Of a DNA stretch of 34,986 nucleotides, positions 1-7,050 are shown one piece after another; the stretch's first letter is position 1; every line of letters starts with the position of its first letter. Source of the stretch: Pseudoflavonifractor phocaeensis (GTDB lineage: Bacteria; Bacillota; Clostridia; Oscillospirales; Oscillospiraceae); the NCBI RefSeq assembly GCF_016901955.1, contig NZ_JACJLC010000026.1:1-34986 (forward strand), written 5' to 3'. The notes beneath the pieces were generated by a model. That model did no database searches. It saw only the letters and a program-made list of their open reading frames with translations, and had not been told where the DNA came from. The position numbers were made by a program, and so were the translations under genes.

Positions 1-45
1 AATCTCAAGAGGATGGTTAAGGCCATCTTTTCCGCAATACATATG

Positions 46-91
46 GATAAAATATGGGCTGAGAATATAATTTTTCGGCCCATATTTTATC
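46..91. repeat. AT-rich 14-bp perfect inverted repeat
   Basis: Positions 46-59 (GATAAAATATGGGC) are the exact reverse complement of 78-91, separated by an 18-nt loop. It could be a terminator for a gene left of the window or a remnant end of a mobile element; there is no strong T-run. No gene is visible in 1-150. Confidence 0.5.
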
Positions 92-124
92 TTTGTCAAC
101 AGGTCCAGAATTTTTCGCACTTTA

Positions 125-1401
125 GTTCGCAGACTCTGTTGTAAATGAAGTCAGCCAGCAATGGAGGCATCCTCAACGGAAGCCTCCAGATGCTTCATAT
201 TCATGTACTTCTTGTTGCCCCACTGGGTACCAGCCACATGGCGGAGCCGGGCACAGACCAACATCAAAGCAGAGTTGCCGTCCGGGAAGCTGCCAACTAC
301 ACGGGTGCGGCGGCGGATCTCCCGGTTCAGCCTCTCAATGACATTGTTAGTACGGATACGAGTCCAGTGCTCGCTGGGAAAATCGCAGTAAGTCAGTGTT
401 TCCTCAATGCCATTCTCCACCTTCTTGGCAGCCTCTTTCAGCTTCATGGAGCGCAGCTCCTCCACCACAGCCTTAGCCTTTTCACGGGCAGCTTTCTTGC
501 TCTCCTGAGCGTGGATCGCCTTGAGCATTTTAGCTACCAGCTTTACCTTGGAGCGAGGTGTGACTGAGAACACATTACGGTAAAAATGGACGGTACACCG
601 CTGGTATTTAGCCTCAGGAAACACTTCGCCCACGGCCTCCTGCATACCAAGGCACTTGTCGCCAACAATGAGTTTCACGCCATCCAGGCCACGCCCACGG
701 AGCCATTGAAAGAAGCTGATCCAGCTGGCCTTGTCCTCCTTCATACCCTCAGCGGCGCCCAAAACCTCACGGTATCCATCCTCATTGACCGCGATTGCCA
801 CCAGAATAGCCACATTTTCAAACTCCCCACCCCAGTTGCGGCGCAGGTAGATCCCATCCACATAGACATACGGATAGCGTCCGCCCTGCAGAGGACGGTT
901 CCGCCAATCCTCAATATGGACATACGCTTTTTTGTTCAGCTCACTGATGGTGGAGGGAGAGACCTTGCTGCCCCAGAGGGCCTCGGTGATGTCCTCCACA
1001 CGCCGGACGGATACGCCGGCTAGGTACATCTCAATGAGAGCCTCTTCCACACTGCTCTCCCGGCGGCGATACCGTTCAATGATGGCAGTCTCAAAGGAGA
1101 TTCCCTTGAGCTTAGGCACCTTGAGAGTGACATCCCCGGAAGTGGTGGTGAGGTTGCGGTTATAGTGGCCGCTGCGGTAGCCCTGGCGCTGCTCGTTGCG
1201 CTCGTACCGGGCCGCTTGGGTCAATTTCTCTGCCTCGGCCTCCAGCAACTCGTTGAGCGTTTCTTCTACACTTCCACGCACAAGTTCCTTGAGTTGGCCC
1301 TTGATAACATCCTCATTTAGCTGTACAATCTTTTCCGACATGGTTTGCTGTCTCCTTTCGAATGGTGTGTCGCGACTTCATTCTACCAGAGATCTGCAAA
1401 C
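125..1401 (-). mobile_element. IS256-family insertion sequence
   Basis: A single transposase gene is bracketed by imperfect inverted ends, 125-152 and 1374-1401; both read TGAAGTC toward the gene and share GCAGA and CTCTG blocks further out. The true tips may lie further out (about 102 and 1442, where both sides begin GGTC when read inward). I could not identify a convincing 8-9 bp target duplication, so the exact ends are uncertain. Total length of about 1.3 kb fits the family. Confidence 0.75.
151..1341 (-). CDS. IS256 family (Mutator type) transposase
   Basis: This 396-aa protein is a full-length DDE transposase of the IS256/MULE group, which moves its own insertion sequence by cut-and-paste or copy-out. 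The catalytic triad is visible as D162 (YVYVDGIYLRR), D228 (LIVGDKC) and E336 (NNVIERLNRE), and the family C-x2-H signature is present as RCTVHFYRN near residues 248-256. The N-terminal 60 residues are the usual DNA-binding region with QGYRSGHYNRN. The ATG at 1341 follows a good ribosome-binding site (AAAGGAGA). No frameshift or internal stop is seen, so the element may be active. Its coding sequence is intact while its neighbour tRNA region is scrambled, which suggests a recent arrival. Confidence 0.95.
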   Translation of the reverse strand: MSEKIVQLNEDVIKGQLKELVRGSVEETLNELLEAEAEKLTQAARYERNEQRQGYRSGHYNRNLTTTSGDVTLKVPKLKGISFETAIIERYRRRESSVEEALIEMYLAGVSVRRVEDITEALWGSKVSPSTISELNKKAYVHIEDWRNRPLQGGRYPYVYVDGIYLRRNWGGEFENVAILVAIAVNEDGYREVLGAAEGMKEDKASWISFFQWLRGRGLDGVKLIVGDKCLGMQEAVGEVFPEAKYQRCTVHFYRNVFSVTPRSKVKLVAKMLKAIHAQESKKAAREKAKAVVEELRSMKLKEAAKKVENGIEETLTYCDFPSEHWTRIRTNNVIERLNREIRRRTRVVGSFPDGNSALMLVCARLRHVAGTQWGNKKYMNMKHLEASVEDASIAG

Positions 1402-1504
1402 CATGTCTCTTTTTGTTTTTGCGAAACTTATTCTACCTGACCCAAGTACCAGCATCCAAGCTGCTGGAGTTTGACTGAACCTGAAAACTTCCTGAACTAA
1501 ATAT

Positions 1505-1536
1505 AACACGGGTTGCCGACATCGGCAACCCGTGTT
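1505..1536 (-). terminator. Intrinsic terminator-like palindrome
   Basis: AACACGGGTTGCCGA (1505-1519) pairs perfectly with 1522-1536 across a 2-nt spacer. It lies just past the stop of the DUF6809 gene on the minus strand and is followed there by an AT-rich tract (ATATTTAG). It most likely ends that transcript. Confidence 0.7.
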
Positions 1537-1541
1537 TCCAA

Positions 1542-1808
1542 TTATTCCACAAAAAGGTCAAGAGCAAAAGTAGCACCCATACGGAAAGCATACATAAACA
1601 TCCTTTGTACCTCCATATTACTCTGGACTGTCCTCAAATGCTTTAACTCCTGGCACACTTTCTGTTCTTTTTTAGACCTACCCACCATCAGGGAGTGTTC
1701 CAACTGCTCAATCTTGCGGGAGTACATCTTGTAGACTGGATCATCTGAACACCCAAACTGTTCCCAAGGTCTGACTTCACCCAGAAAGAATTCTTCCAAA
1801 ATGCCCAT
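1542..1808 (-). CDS. DUF6809 family small protein
   Basis: An 88-aa protein beginning MGILEEFFLGEVRPWEQF, which matches the start pattern of DUF6809 (a small conserved protein of Firmicutes mobile elements and prophages, function unknown). The middle is a charged, likely helical/coiled-coil stretch, and the C-terminus YAFRMGATFALDLFVE matches the family's FxxGFRLGAxLMxE-like tail. The ATG at 1808 was chosen over longer upstream readings because it follows GGTGAGG and reproduces the family's N-terminus. It is followed by its own terminator. Its presence between an IS element and a tRNA gene suggests it is left over from an integrated element. The function is not known. Confidence 0.75.
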   Translation of the reverse strand: MGILEEFFLGEVRPWEQFGCSDDPVYKMYSRKIEQLEHSLMVGRSKKEQKVCQELKHLRTVQSNMEVQRMFMYAFRMGATFALDLFVE

Positions 1809-1905
1809 ATCCTCACCACCTATATTCTTTTGGTGGGGACATGATACCTCTTCCAAAGGGAAGAGCCAAGGGCCAGTTTTTGAAGATGTATCTTCAAAAT
1901 GTCCT

Positions 1906-1944
1906 GTTGACCATCGTTGACCAAATGGGCAACAGGTGGGCAAC
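1906..1944. repeat. Two pairs of short tandem direct repeats beside tRNA-Thr
   Basis: GTTGACC occurs at 1906 and 1916 (10-bp period), and TGGGCAAC occurs at 1926 and 1937 (11-bp period). Helically phased short direct repeats next to a tRNA 3' end resemble arm-type sites of tyrosine integrases. That reading is inference; no integrase gene is in the window. Confidence 0.45.
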
Positions 1945-1979
1945 AAAAAGACCGTTTACCAATGTGGTAAACGGTCTTT
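1945..1979 (-). terminator. Terminator of tRNA-Thr
   Basis: A perfect 15-bp stem (1947-1961 with 1965-1979, 3-nt loop) lies immediately 3' of the tRNA on the minus strand and runs into five T residues (A1945-1949 on the plus strand). Confidence 0.9.
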
Positions 1980-1980
1980 C

Positions 1981-2056
1981 TGGAGCTGGAAACGTGACTT
2001 GAACACGCGACCTGCTGATTACGAATCAGCTGCTCTACCGACTGAGCTATTCCAGC
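1981..2056 (-). tRNA. tRNA-Thr (anticodon CGT)
   Basis: A complete 76-nt cloverleaf on the minus strand. The acceptor stem is GCTGGAA/TTCCAGC, the D-arm GCTC/GAGC, the anticodon stem GCTGA/TCAGC around TTCGTAA, and the T-arm GCGTG/CACGT with loop TTCAAGT. The discriminator is T and CCA is encoded. The anticodon CGT reads threonine codon ACG. No promoter is seen directly upstream. It is probably transcribed from the promoter at 2225-2253, through the broken tRNA-like gene. Confidence 0.97.
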
Positions 2057-2089
2057 AAACAGCATTTTTGATCACTTTTTTGGCCTTTT

Positions 2090-2168
2090 CGACTATCTCA
2101 TTTTTGGAATAGAAGAAAAGTCAAGTGGGGCAAGGACTTTCTCACACCCCACTTGCGACTATCTCATT
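2090..2168. repeat. 13-bp direct repeat within tRNA-like sequence
   Basis: CGACTATCTCATT is present at 2090-2102 and again at 2156-2168, 66 bp apart. The second copy is the 3' half of the anticodon stem of the broken tRNA-Thr-like gene. The first copy is not followed by tRNA sequence. The arrangement resembles a short duplication or an excision scar. Confidence 0.75.
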
Positions 2169-2203
2169 ACGAGTGAGATGCTCTGCCATTGAGCCACAGT
2201 AGC
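2121..2203 (-). pseudogene. Broken tRNA-Thr (CGT)-like gene
   Basis: Read on the minus strand, 2203 begins GCTACTG (acceptor 5' strand), then a good D-arm (GCTC AATGGCA GAGC) and an anticodon arm (TCTCA CTCGTAA TGAGA, anticodon CGT). The T-arm starts correctly (GTCGCAAG), but then the sequence departs. No CAGTAGC acceptor 3' strand or CCA follows. In its place is a 9-bp hairpin (CAAGTGGGG, 2147-2155, with 2122-2130) followed by ACTTTTCTTCT, which resembles a terminator. The 5' half looks like a genuine tRNA and the 3' half has been replaced. It keeps its own promoter. Confidence 0.75.
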
Positions 2204-2224
2204 ATTTTACTATCGCAGTATAAA

Positions 2225-2253
2225 ATGATACCATAAACCGTAAGGCAAGTCAA
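2225..2253 (-). promoter_or_regulatory. Sigma-A promoter for the tRNA-Thr region
   Basis: On the minus strand TTGACT (2253-2248), a 17-nt spacer, then TATCAT (2230-2225). It sits about 20 nt before the tRNA-Thr-like gene and can serve the intact tRNA-Thr further down. Confidence 0.8.
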
Positions 2254-2279
2254 CCGCGGATTTGGCAGGGAAGGGCCTG

Positions 2280-2308
2280 TTTCCAAGAGCTGTACCTTGT
2301 GGTACACT
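2280..2308 (+). promoter_or_regulatory. Possible gluQ promoter
   Basis: A weak match, TTTCCA-17-TACACT, upstream of gluQ. A small palindrome, TGTACC-4-GGTACA (2291-2306), overlaps the -10 box and could be an operator or chance. Confidence 0.35.
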
Positions 2309-2340
2309 AGAAGAAGAGACCGGAAGGGAGAGAAGAGGCT

Positions 2341-3291
2341 ATGACACAAGTACGGGGGCGGTTTGCGCCCAGCCCCAGCGGGCGGATGCACCTGGGCAAC
2401 CTGTTTTCCGGGCTGCTGGCCTGGCTGTCGGTTCGGCGGTCCGGCGGAGTCATGGTGCTACGGATGGAAGATCTGGATCCAGACCGGTGCCGGAGGGAAT
2501 ACGCGGAGCAGCTGGCCGACGATCTGCGGTGGCTGGGTCTGGACTGGGACGAGGGCTACGGCCTGGGTGGCCCCCACGGGCCCTACCTACAGAGCCAGCG
2601 GACGGAGCTCTATCAGGCCGCCTTTCAAAAACTGGAGGGACAGGGACTGGTCTACCCCTGCTTTTGCACCCGGGCGGAGCGGCTGGCTGCCTCCGCCCCC
2701 CACCGCTCCGATGGGCAGGTGATCTATACTGGAAAATGCAGGTGTTTGACGGAGGAAGAACAACGGGAAAAATCCGCAAACCGTTGTCCCGCATGGCGTT
2801 TAATGGTGCCTGACAGGGAAATGAGCTTTACGGATGGCCTGCAAGGGCCGTACTCCGAACATTTAGAACGAGACTGCGGGGACTTCATTGTACGGCGGTC
2901 TGACGGGGTATATGCCTATCAGCTGGCTGTGGTGTGCGACGACGGAGCCATGGAGATCAGCCAAGTGGTGCGGGGGCGGGATTTGCTGGACTCCACGCCA
3001 AGGCAACTCTATCTGTACGAGCGGCTGGGGTTGCGCCCACCCGCCTTTTACCACGTGCCCCTGCTGCTGGCGCCCGACGGGCGACGGTTGTCCAAACGGG
3101 AGCGGGACCTGGATATGGGGGCTCTCCGGCGGCGGTTTACGCCGGAGGGGCTTACCGGTTTACTGGCCTTCTGGGCGGGACAGCTGGATAAGCCGGAGCC
3201 GGCGGTGCCGGGGGAGCTGGCAGGAGTATTTGACTGGCGCAAGGTGCCGGCGGGAGATATCACTGTCTTACCGGAGCTGCTGGAGGCCTGA
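2341..3291 (+). CDS. gluQ: Glutamyl-Q tRNA(Asp) synthetase
   Basis: At 316 aa this is a truncated GluRS paralogue lacking the anticodon-binding domain. The family activates glutamate and attaches it to queuosine at position 34 of tRNA-Asp. The class I signature is RFAPSPSGRMHLGN (residues 7-20), and the KMSKS-like loop is RRLSKR (about 248-253). The family zinc site is visible as C107, C109, Y129 and C133. MEDLDPDR (about 42-49) is the conserved glutamate-site segment. The ATG at 2341 follows GGGAGAGAAGAGG. The gene stands alone, between the tRNA-Thr region and a convergent lipoprotein gene. The length and zinc ligands separate it from full GltX (about 480 aa). Confidence 0.93.
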   Translation: MTQVRGRFAPSPSGRMHLGNLFSGLLAWLSVRRSGGVMVLRMEDLDPDRCRREYAEQLADDLRWLGLDWDEGYGLGGPHGPYLQSQRTELYQAAFQKLEGQGLVYPCFCTRAERLAASAPHRSDGQVIYTGKCRCLTEEEQREKSANRCPAWRLMVPDREMSFTDGLQGPYSEHLERDCGDFIVRRSDGVYAYQLAVVCDDGAMEISQVVRGRDLLDSTPRQLYLYERLGLRPPAFYHVPLLLAPDGRRLSKRERDLDMGALRRRFTPEGLTGLLAFWAGQLDKPEPAVPGELAGVFDWRKVPAGDITVLPELLEA

Positions 3292-3298
3292 AAACAGA

Positions 3299-3328
3299 AT
3301 GGCCGCCGTGCGTCAGCGCGGCGGCCAT
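3299..3328. terminator. Bidirectional terminator between gluQ and the DUF3048 gene
   Basis: ATGGCCGCCG (3299-3308) pairs with CGGCGGCCAT (3319-3328), with GC pairs continuing toward a GTCA loop. A-rich sequence lies on the left and T-containing sequence on the right, so it can serve both convergent genes. Confidence 0.85.
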
Positions 3329-3336
3329 AGTGTTTC

Positions 3337-4437
3337 TCAGGAGAAGCTTACCTGACAACTGGTGGGGACGATACAAACGTAAGTGGTGCCAACGCCAAAC
3401 TGAATGGGCTGCCCGTTGGCGTCAGTATAATAGAACTGGCCGGAGGGGGAACGCTTGCTCCACTGCAGTTCGGTGATCTTACCGCCACAGGCGAAATAAC
3501 CGCTGCCGCCGCTGGACAGATCTACGGTGATGTGCCCCAGGGCATCTCCGGTGTTGCGGATGGTGGTCTGAACCACCACCACGTTGGTGACCTCCACCTG
3601 CTGGCCGTTGTTGCCGTCTATGTAGGCCGAGCCGTATTCCTCCACGGCGTAGCGGCCGGTGTCTTCGTTATAAAGAAACTTTCCCGTCTTATAGGTGGAT
3701 ACGGGAACGGTAATCTCCGTGGCGTCCGTCCCATCGGTAGGGGCGCCGTCCTCCACAAAGTCCATCTGGTAGGTGTAGCCATCCTCGTGCTCCAGGCGGA
3801 TGTCATAGGTGGGCAGGCGCTGGATGATGGCCTCGCCGGTGGTGACCACGGTGTGCTCCAGGGCGTAGCTCTGCCTGCGCACCGGGTCCCGCCACATCAG
3901 GTTGCTGTTTTCCGAGCTGCCCAGGTAGGTGCCACGGACCCCGTCCAGGGAAGTGACCCCCCACTGGCTGATCTTGGCGTAGGCGTCTTCACTGCCGCCG
4001 GCATGGATGAACACAGCGTCGTGGCCCAGAGCCAGCTCCAGATAATAGGGGCGGGCGGAGCGGATGGAACCGATAGTACCTACGTTTTCCAGGGATTGAT
4101 AGATGCCTACCATCCGGGTGATGCCTCCCTCAGCGGGGGCCTCATATATAATGTCGGCCTGGGACTGCCCCAACTGGGGCAGCGCCTCTTTCAGATTGTT
4201 GAGCATGACAGCCACAGGCCGGCGATTCACCCACTCTTCGCTGATAGGAAGGCCGGTCAGAGGATTGACCGGACCGTCGTAATCAGGGGGAATGGTCTCC
4301 AGAGTCGGCGAGGGTGTGGCCGAGGCGGTGGGTAGGGGAGAGGGGGAGGAAGAGGGCGTGGGGTCCGGATCGCCACCGCCACAGGCGGACAGGAGCAGGG
4401 ACAGGGATAGAACCATGGGGATCAGGGTTTTCTTCAT
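3337..4437 (-). CDS. DUF3048 (YerB-like) lipoprotein
   Basis: A 366-aa secreted lipoprotein. The signal peptide MKKTLIPMVLSLSLLLSAC ends in lipobox LSAC, so Cys19 should be lipidated and the protein anchored on the outer face of the membrane. A Pro/Ser/Thr linker (about 24-50) follows. The DUF3048 core then shows NPLTGLP, RPVAVMLNN, LPQLGQSQADIIYEAP, EGGITRMVGIYQS and IGSIRSARPYY. The family includes Bacillus YerB; its molecular function is not established, and the conserved charged pockets suggest an extracellular enzyme or ligand-binding role. ATG 4437 is well placed before the signal peptide. A sigma-A promoter lies upstream, back to back with that of the DUF4364 gene. Confidence 0.92.
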   Translation of the reverse strand: MKKTLIPMVLSLSLLLSACGGGDPDPTPSSSPSPLPTASATPSPTLETIPPDYDGPVNPLTGLPISEEWVNRRPVAVMLNNLKEALPQLGQSQADIIYEAPAEGGITRMVGIYQSLENVGTIGSIRSARPYYLELALGHDAVFIHAGGSEDAYAKISQWGVTSLDGVRGTYLGSSENSNLMWRDPVRRQSYALEHTVVTTGEAIIQRLPTYDIRLEHEDGYTYQMDFVEDGAPTDGTDATEITVPVSTYKTGKFLYNEDTGRYAVEEYGSAYIDGNNGQQVEVTNVVVVQTTIRNTGDALGHITVDLSSGGSGYFACGGKITELQWSKRSPSGQFYYTDANGQPIQFGVGTTYVCIVPTSCQVSFS

Positions 4438-4485
4438 GGCGGGATCCTCCGATCTTTCTCAGAATATGACGGACGATGTAAGAAT

Positions 4486-4514
4486 ATGATACCTCCCGGG
4501 GCGGTCTCCGTCAA
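4486..4514 (-). promoter_or_regulatory. Sigma-A promoter of the DUF3048 lipoprotein gene
   Basis: TTGACG (4514-4509), 17-nt spacer, TATCAT (4491-4486) on the minus strand, about 50 nt before the start codon. Confidence 0.8.
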
Positions 4515-4538
4515 GCGATGGCGTGGAGGAAATTGCAC

Positions 4539-4567
4539 TTGTGATTTTACCCGGCCTCCGATATAAT
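4539..4567 (+). promoter_or_regulatory. Sigma-A promoter of the DUF4364 gene
   Basis: TTGTGA (4539-4544), 17-nt spacer, TATAAT (4562-4567), about 37 nt before the start codon. It is divergent from the lipoprotein promoter only 25 bp away, so one bound regulator could affect both. Confidence 0.85.
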
Positions 4568-4603
4568 AGGATCGTTGAGATGGGCAGAAGGGAGGAGGTA
4601 GCC

Positions 4604-5158
4604 ATGCCGCGTCACGGATTCATTCATGATAAGCTGGACATTAAGTTTCTGGTGCTCTATATTATGGCCCGGGTGGCCTCTCCTATCGATTTTCATGCCC
4701 TTACCGATCTGACCATGTGTGACGATGGAGTGGATTACTTTGAGTTTGCTGAGGCAGTGTCCGAGTTGGTGGAGACCGGGCATCTGACTCTGGAGGATGG
4801 GCTGTACGCCATTACGGAGAAGGGCCGCACCAACGGCGCGGCCTGCGAGAGCAGTCTGCCCTATACAGTCAAACGCAAATGTGGAGCCAGCCTGGCCAAG
4901 GTCAACGGCATTCTCCGACGCAACGCCCAGGTGCGGGCTCAGGTGGAGGACCGGCCCGAGGGAGGATGCAGCGTCCGCATGGAGTTGGACGATAACAAGG
5001 GAAATTTGTTTACTCTGGAGCTTTTTTGCGGTAGCCGGGATCAGGCTCAACGCTTGGCCAAGGGCTTCCGGGCGGAGCCGGAGCGGGTATACAACGATGT
5101 GATTACCGCCCTGCTGGAGGGAGAAAAGAATGGGAAATTTCCCGGGAAAGAAAAATAG
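4604..5158 (+). CDS. DUF4364 family protein (putative winged-helix regulator)
   Basis: A 184-aa protein. The N-terminal part (HDKLDIKFLVLYIMARV, then FHALTDLTMCDDGVDYFEFAEAVSELVETGHLTL) has the winged-helix layout of DUF4364, a clostridial family often annotated as a transcriptional regulator. The C-terminal half (about 100-175) is an alpha/beta region ending in a FRAEPERVYNDVITALL helix. No partner or target is evident. ATG 4604 was preferred over an upstream ATG (4523) because it directly follows GGAGGAGG and the upstream reading would run through the promoter. It lies just before the tRNA-Leu pair. Function is inferred from fold only. Confidence 0.85.
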   Translation: MPRHGFIHDKLDIKFLVLYIMARVASPIDFHALTDLTMCDDGVDYFEFAEAVSELVETGHLTLEDGLYAITEKGRTNGAACESSLPYTVKRKCGASLAKVNGILRRNAQVRAQVEDRPEGGCSVRMELDDNKGNLFTLELFCGSRDQAQRLAKGFRAEPERVYNDVITALLEGEKNGKFPGKEK

Positions 5159-5161
5159 CGG

Positions 5162-5190
5162 TTGACAAACCCTGGACAGGCCGCTATAAT
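5162..5190 (+). promoter_or_regulatory. Consensus sigma-A promoter for the tRNA-Leu pair
   Basis: A perfect TTGACA (5162-5167), 17-nt spacer, TATAAT (5185-5190), with the first tRNA 30 nt downstream. It starts within 4 nt of the DUF4364 stop codon. Confidence 0.93.
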
Positions 5191-5220
5191 AATCAAGCAG
5201 TCTTTTGAGGGCTGTGTTTT

Positions 5221-5306
5221 GCGGATGTGCTGGAACTGGTAGACTGGCTAGCTTGAGGTGCTAGTGGCCCACGGCCGTACGGGTTCGAGTCCCGTCATCC
5301 GCACCA
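5221..5306 (+). tRNA. tRNA-Leu (anticodon GAG)
   Basis: An 86-nt class II tRNA with a long variable arm. Acceptor GCGGATG/CATCCGC, anticodon stem CTAGC/GCTAG around TTGAGGT (GAG), T-loop TTCGAGT, discriminator A, encoded CCA. It is cotranscribed with the next tRNA 3 nt away. Confidence 0.97.
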
Positions 5307-5309
5307 TAT

Positions 5310-5397
5310 GCGCGAGTGGTGGAATTGGCAGACTCGCTAGATTCAGGTTCTAGTGTGCATTACGCACGTGCGGGTTCAAGTCCCGCCTCGCGCACCA
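5310..5397 (+). tRNA. tRNA-Leu (anticodon CAG)
   Basis: An 88-nt class II tRNA. Acceptor GCGCGAG/CTCGCGC, anticodon stem CTAGA/TCTAG around TTCAGGT (CAG), long variable arm, T-loop TTCAAGT, discriminator A, encoded CCA. CAG reads CTG, which is very common in the surrounding genes. Confidence 0.97.
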
Positions 5398-5398
5398 G

Positions 5399-5437
5399 CG
5401 TCGGAGCAAAGTTTACTTTGCTCCGACGTCTTTTTTT
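5399..5437 (+). terminator. Terminator of the tRNA-Leu pair
   Basis: A perfect 13-bp stem (5399-5411 with 5416-5428; core CGTCGGAGCAAAG) with loop TTTA and a run of T residues. The same CGGAGCAAG-type stem recurs after tRNA-Leu(CAA) at 27719. Confidence 0.95.
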
Positions 5438-5632
5438 GCCTGAAACACCTGCCGTCAGCCCAAGAACGGAGCGGAGGTCCGGTCGGAGGCCTGTTTTATA
5501 TTTAGAGTCTGTTCTGGGTAAAGGAAATTCACAAATCTCCATATCATTTCCGCCGGATCTGTGTTATGATAATAACTGCTGGACAGGCCGCCTGACGCGG
5601 CCGATGAAATTTCCCACGGAGGGCGGAACGTG

Positions 5633-7021
5633 ATGAAAAAATTCAGACTGCTTCTGGCGGCGGGGCTGCTCCTGCTGCTGACAGGCTGCTTTTCCCAGTC
5701 GGTAGAGGAGCTGTACGCCCCTCCCCGGGCTCCGGACGACTATCTGAAGCTGGATAATAAAATCAACGAGGTGCTCAACGCCGGCGGCGAGTATGCCGCC
5801 CCTCTCACCGGAGACCTGACCCAGAAGGTGCAGCTCCAGGATCTGGATGGGGACGGGGTGCAGGAGGCCATCGCCTTTTTCCGGGTGAGCTCCTCGGAAC
5901 GGCCCCTGAAAATCTACATTTACCGTCAGATAGGGGAGGATTATGAGGTAGCCGCCATCATTGAGGGTGAGGGCTCTGCCATCAACTATGTGGCATACGA
6001 GAACCTGGACGGCGATTCCAGCAAGGAGATCGTTGTGAGCTGGCAAATGATGAGCGATCAGAATCACTCCCTGGCTGCTTATTCTATCCGGAACGGCCAG
6101 GTGCTGGAATTGATGCGCACCAATTACACCAGCTTTCAGGTGTGTGACTTGGATCAGGACGGCCAGGATGAGGTCGTGGTCATCCAGACAGGCACCACTG
6201 AGGAAAGCAACCGGGTGGAACTATACGATTACAGCGACGGTATCATGGAACTCAACTCCAGCGCCCCGCTGTCCCGCAATGTGACCGGGCTGCCCGACGG
6301 AGGCGTCAAGGCTGGATACCTGCGGGAAAATGTGCCTGCGATTTTTGTTACCTCCTCTTATGGATACAGCGGAGTGGCTCAGGAATATGCCGACTCCAAT
6401 TACAAGGAGGCAGGGCATATCACCGATATTTTTGCCTGGAAGAACAACCGGCTGGTCAATATTACGCTGAATCCCGAGTCCGGCGAGAGTGACAGCACCA
6501 TCCGCTGGTACACCGATGTGGGGGCCAAGGATATCAACCATGACGGCATTATGGAGCTGCCAGACCCCTTTGCCTTGCCAGAGCCGGACAGCACCAGCAT
6601 TGCGGTCAATTTCTGGGGTATCCATTGGCGGCAGTATGATTTGGACGGCCGAGCTCACCAGGTGTTTACCACCTATTATAATGACAAGGACGGCTGGTAT
6701 TTTATTTTGCCCGACCGCTGGGACGGAAAGATCATGGTCTCCCGCAGCGATATGGTGGGTGGTGGCGAACGGGCGGTTATTTTCTACTACTGGGAAGGGA
6801 ATGAGGGTGAGGATCCGTCTCCTTTCTTGGTGGTGTATACCCTCAGCGGAGACAACCGATTCATGCGGGCCAATATGTCCGGCCGGTTCCGGCTGCTGGA
6901 TGGGGATGACGACAGCGATACCATTTATGCCGCCCGCTTTATCCAGAACGAATGGGATTGCGGACTGGATGAAGAGGGTGTGAAGTCCCACTTTGCCCTG
7001 ATCACCAACGACTGGTCCTGA
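5633..7021 (+). CDS. Lipoprotein with repeated Ca-binding-type DxDxDG loops (FG-GAP/VCBS-like)
   Basis: A 462-aa lipoprotein. The signal peptide MKKFRLLLAAGLLLLLTGC gives lipobox LTGC with Cys19 as the predicted lipidated residue. The body carries spaced loops DLDGDGVQEAI, NLDGDSSKEIV, DLDQDGQDEVVV and DINHDGIMELP. These are the D-x-D-x-D-G pattern of FG-GAP/VCBS beta-propeller blades, which usually bind calcium. The enzymatic role is unknown. GTG 5630 is also possible; ATG 5633 has 9-nt spacing from GGAGGG and is preferred. The response regulator starts 29 bp after the stop, so the three genes probably form one operon. The protein may therefore present an external signal to the histidine kinase, which is inference from position alone. 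Confidence 0.82.
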   Translation: MKKFRLLLAAGLLLLLTGCFSQSVEELYAPPRAPDDYLKLDNKINEVLNAGGEYAAPLTGDLTQKVQLQDLDGDGVQEAIAFFRVSSSERPLKIYIYRQIGEDYEVAAIIEGEGSAINYVAYENLDGDSSKEIVVSWQMMSDQNHSLAAYSIRNGQVLELMRTNYTSFQVCDLDQDGQDEVVVIQTGTTEESNRVELYDYSDGIMELNSSAPLSRNVTGLPDGGVKAGYLRENVPAIFVTSSYGYSGVAQEYADSNYKEAGHITDIFAWKNNRLVNITLNPESGESDSTIRWYTDVGAKDINHDGIMELPDPFALPEPDSTSIAVNFWGIHWRQYDLDGRAHQVFTTYYNDKDGWYFILPDRWDGKIMVSRSDMVGGGERAVIFYYWEGNEGEDPSPFLVVYTLSGDNRFMRANMSGRFRLLDGDDDSDTIYAARFIQNEWDCGLDEEGVKSHFALITNDWS

Positions 7022-7050
7022 GGGACTTGGATATGTAAGGAGGTAACAGG

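Noticed and set aside
145-1165. Plus-strand open frames over the IS element (up to 145 codons)
   Set aside because: They are antisense to a full transposase with clear DDE motifs and have no ribosome-binding sites or family features.
1906-1944. CRISPR-like repeats
   Set aside because: Only two copies of each short unit with no spacers of constant length. No CRISPR array was seen anywhere in the window.
2121-2203. A normal functional tRNA-Thr
   Set aside because: The acceptor 3' strand and CCA are missing, and the T-loop is replaced by a hairpin.
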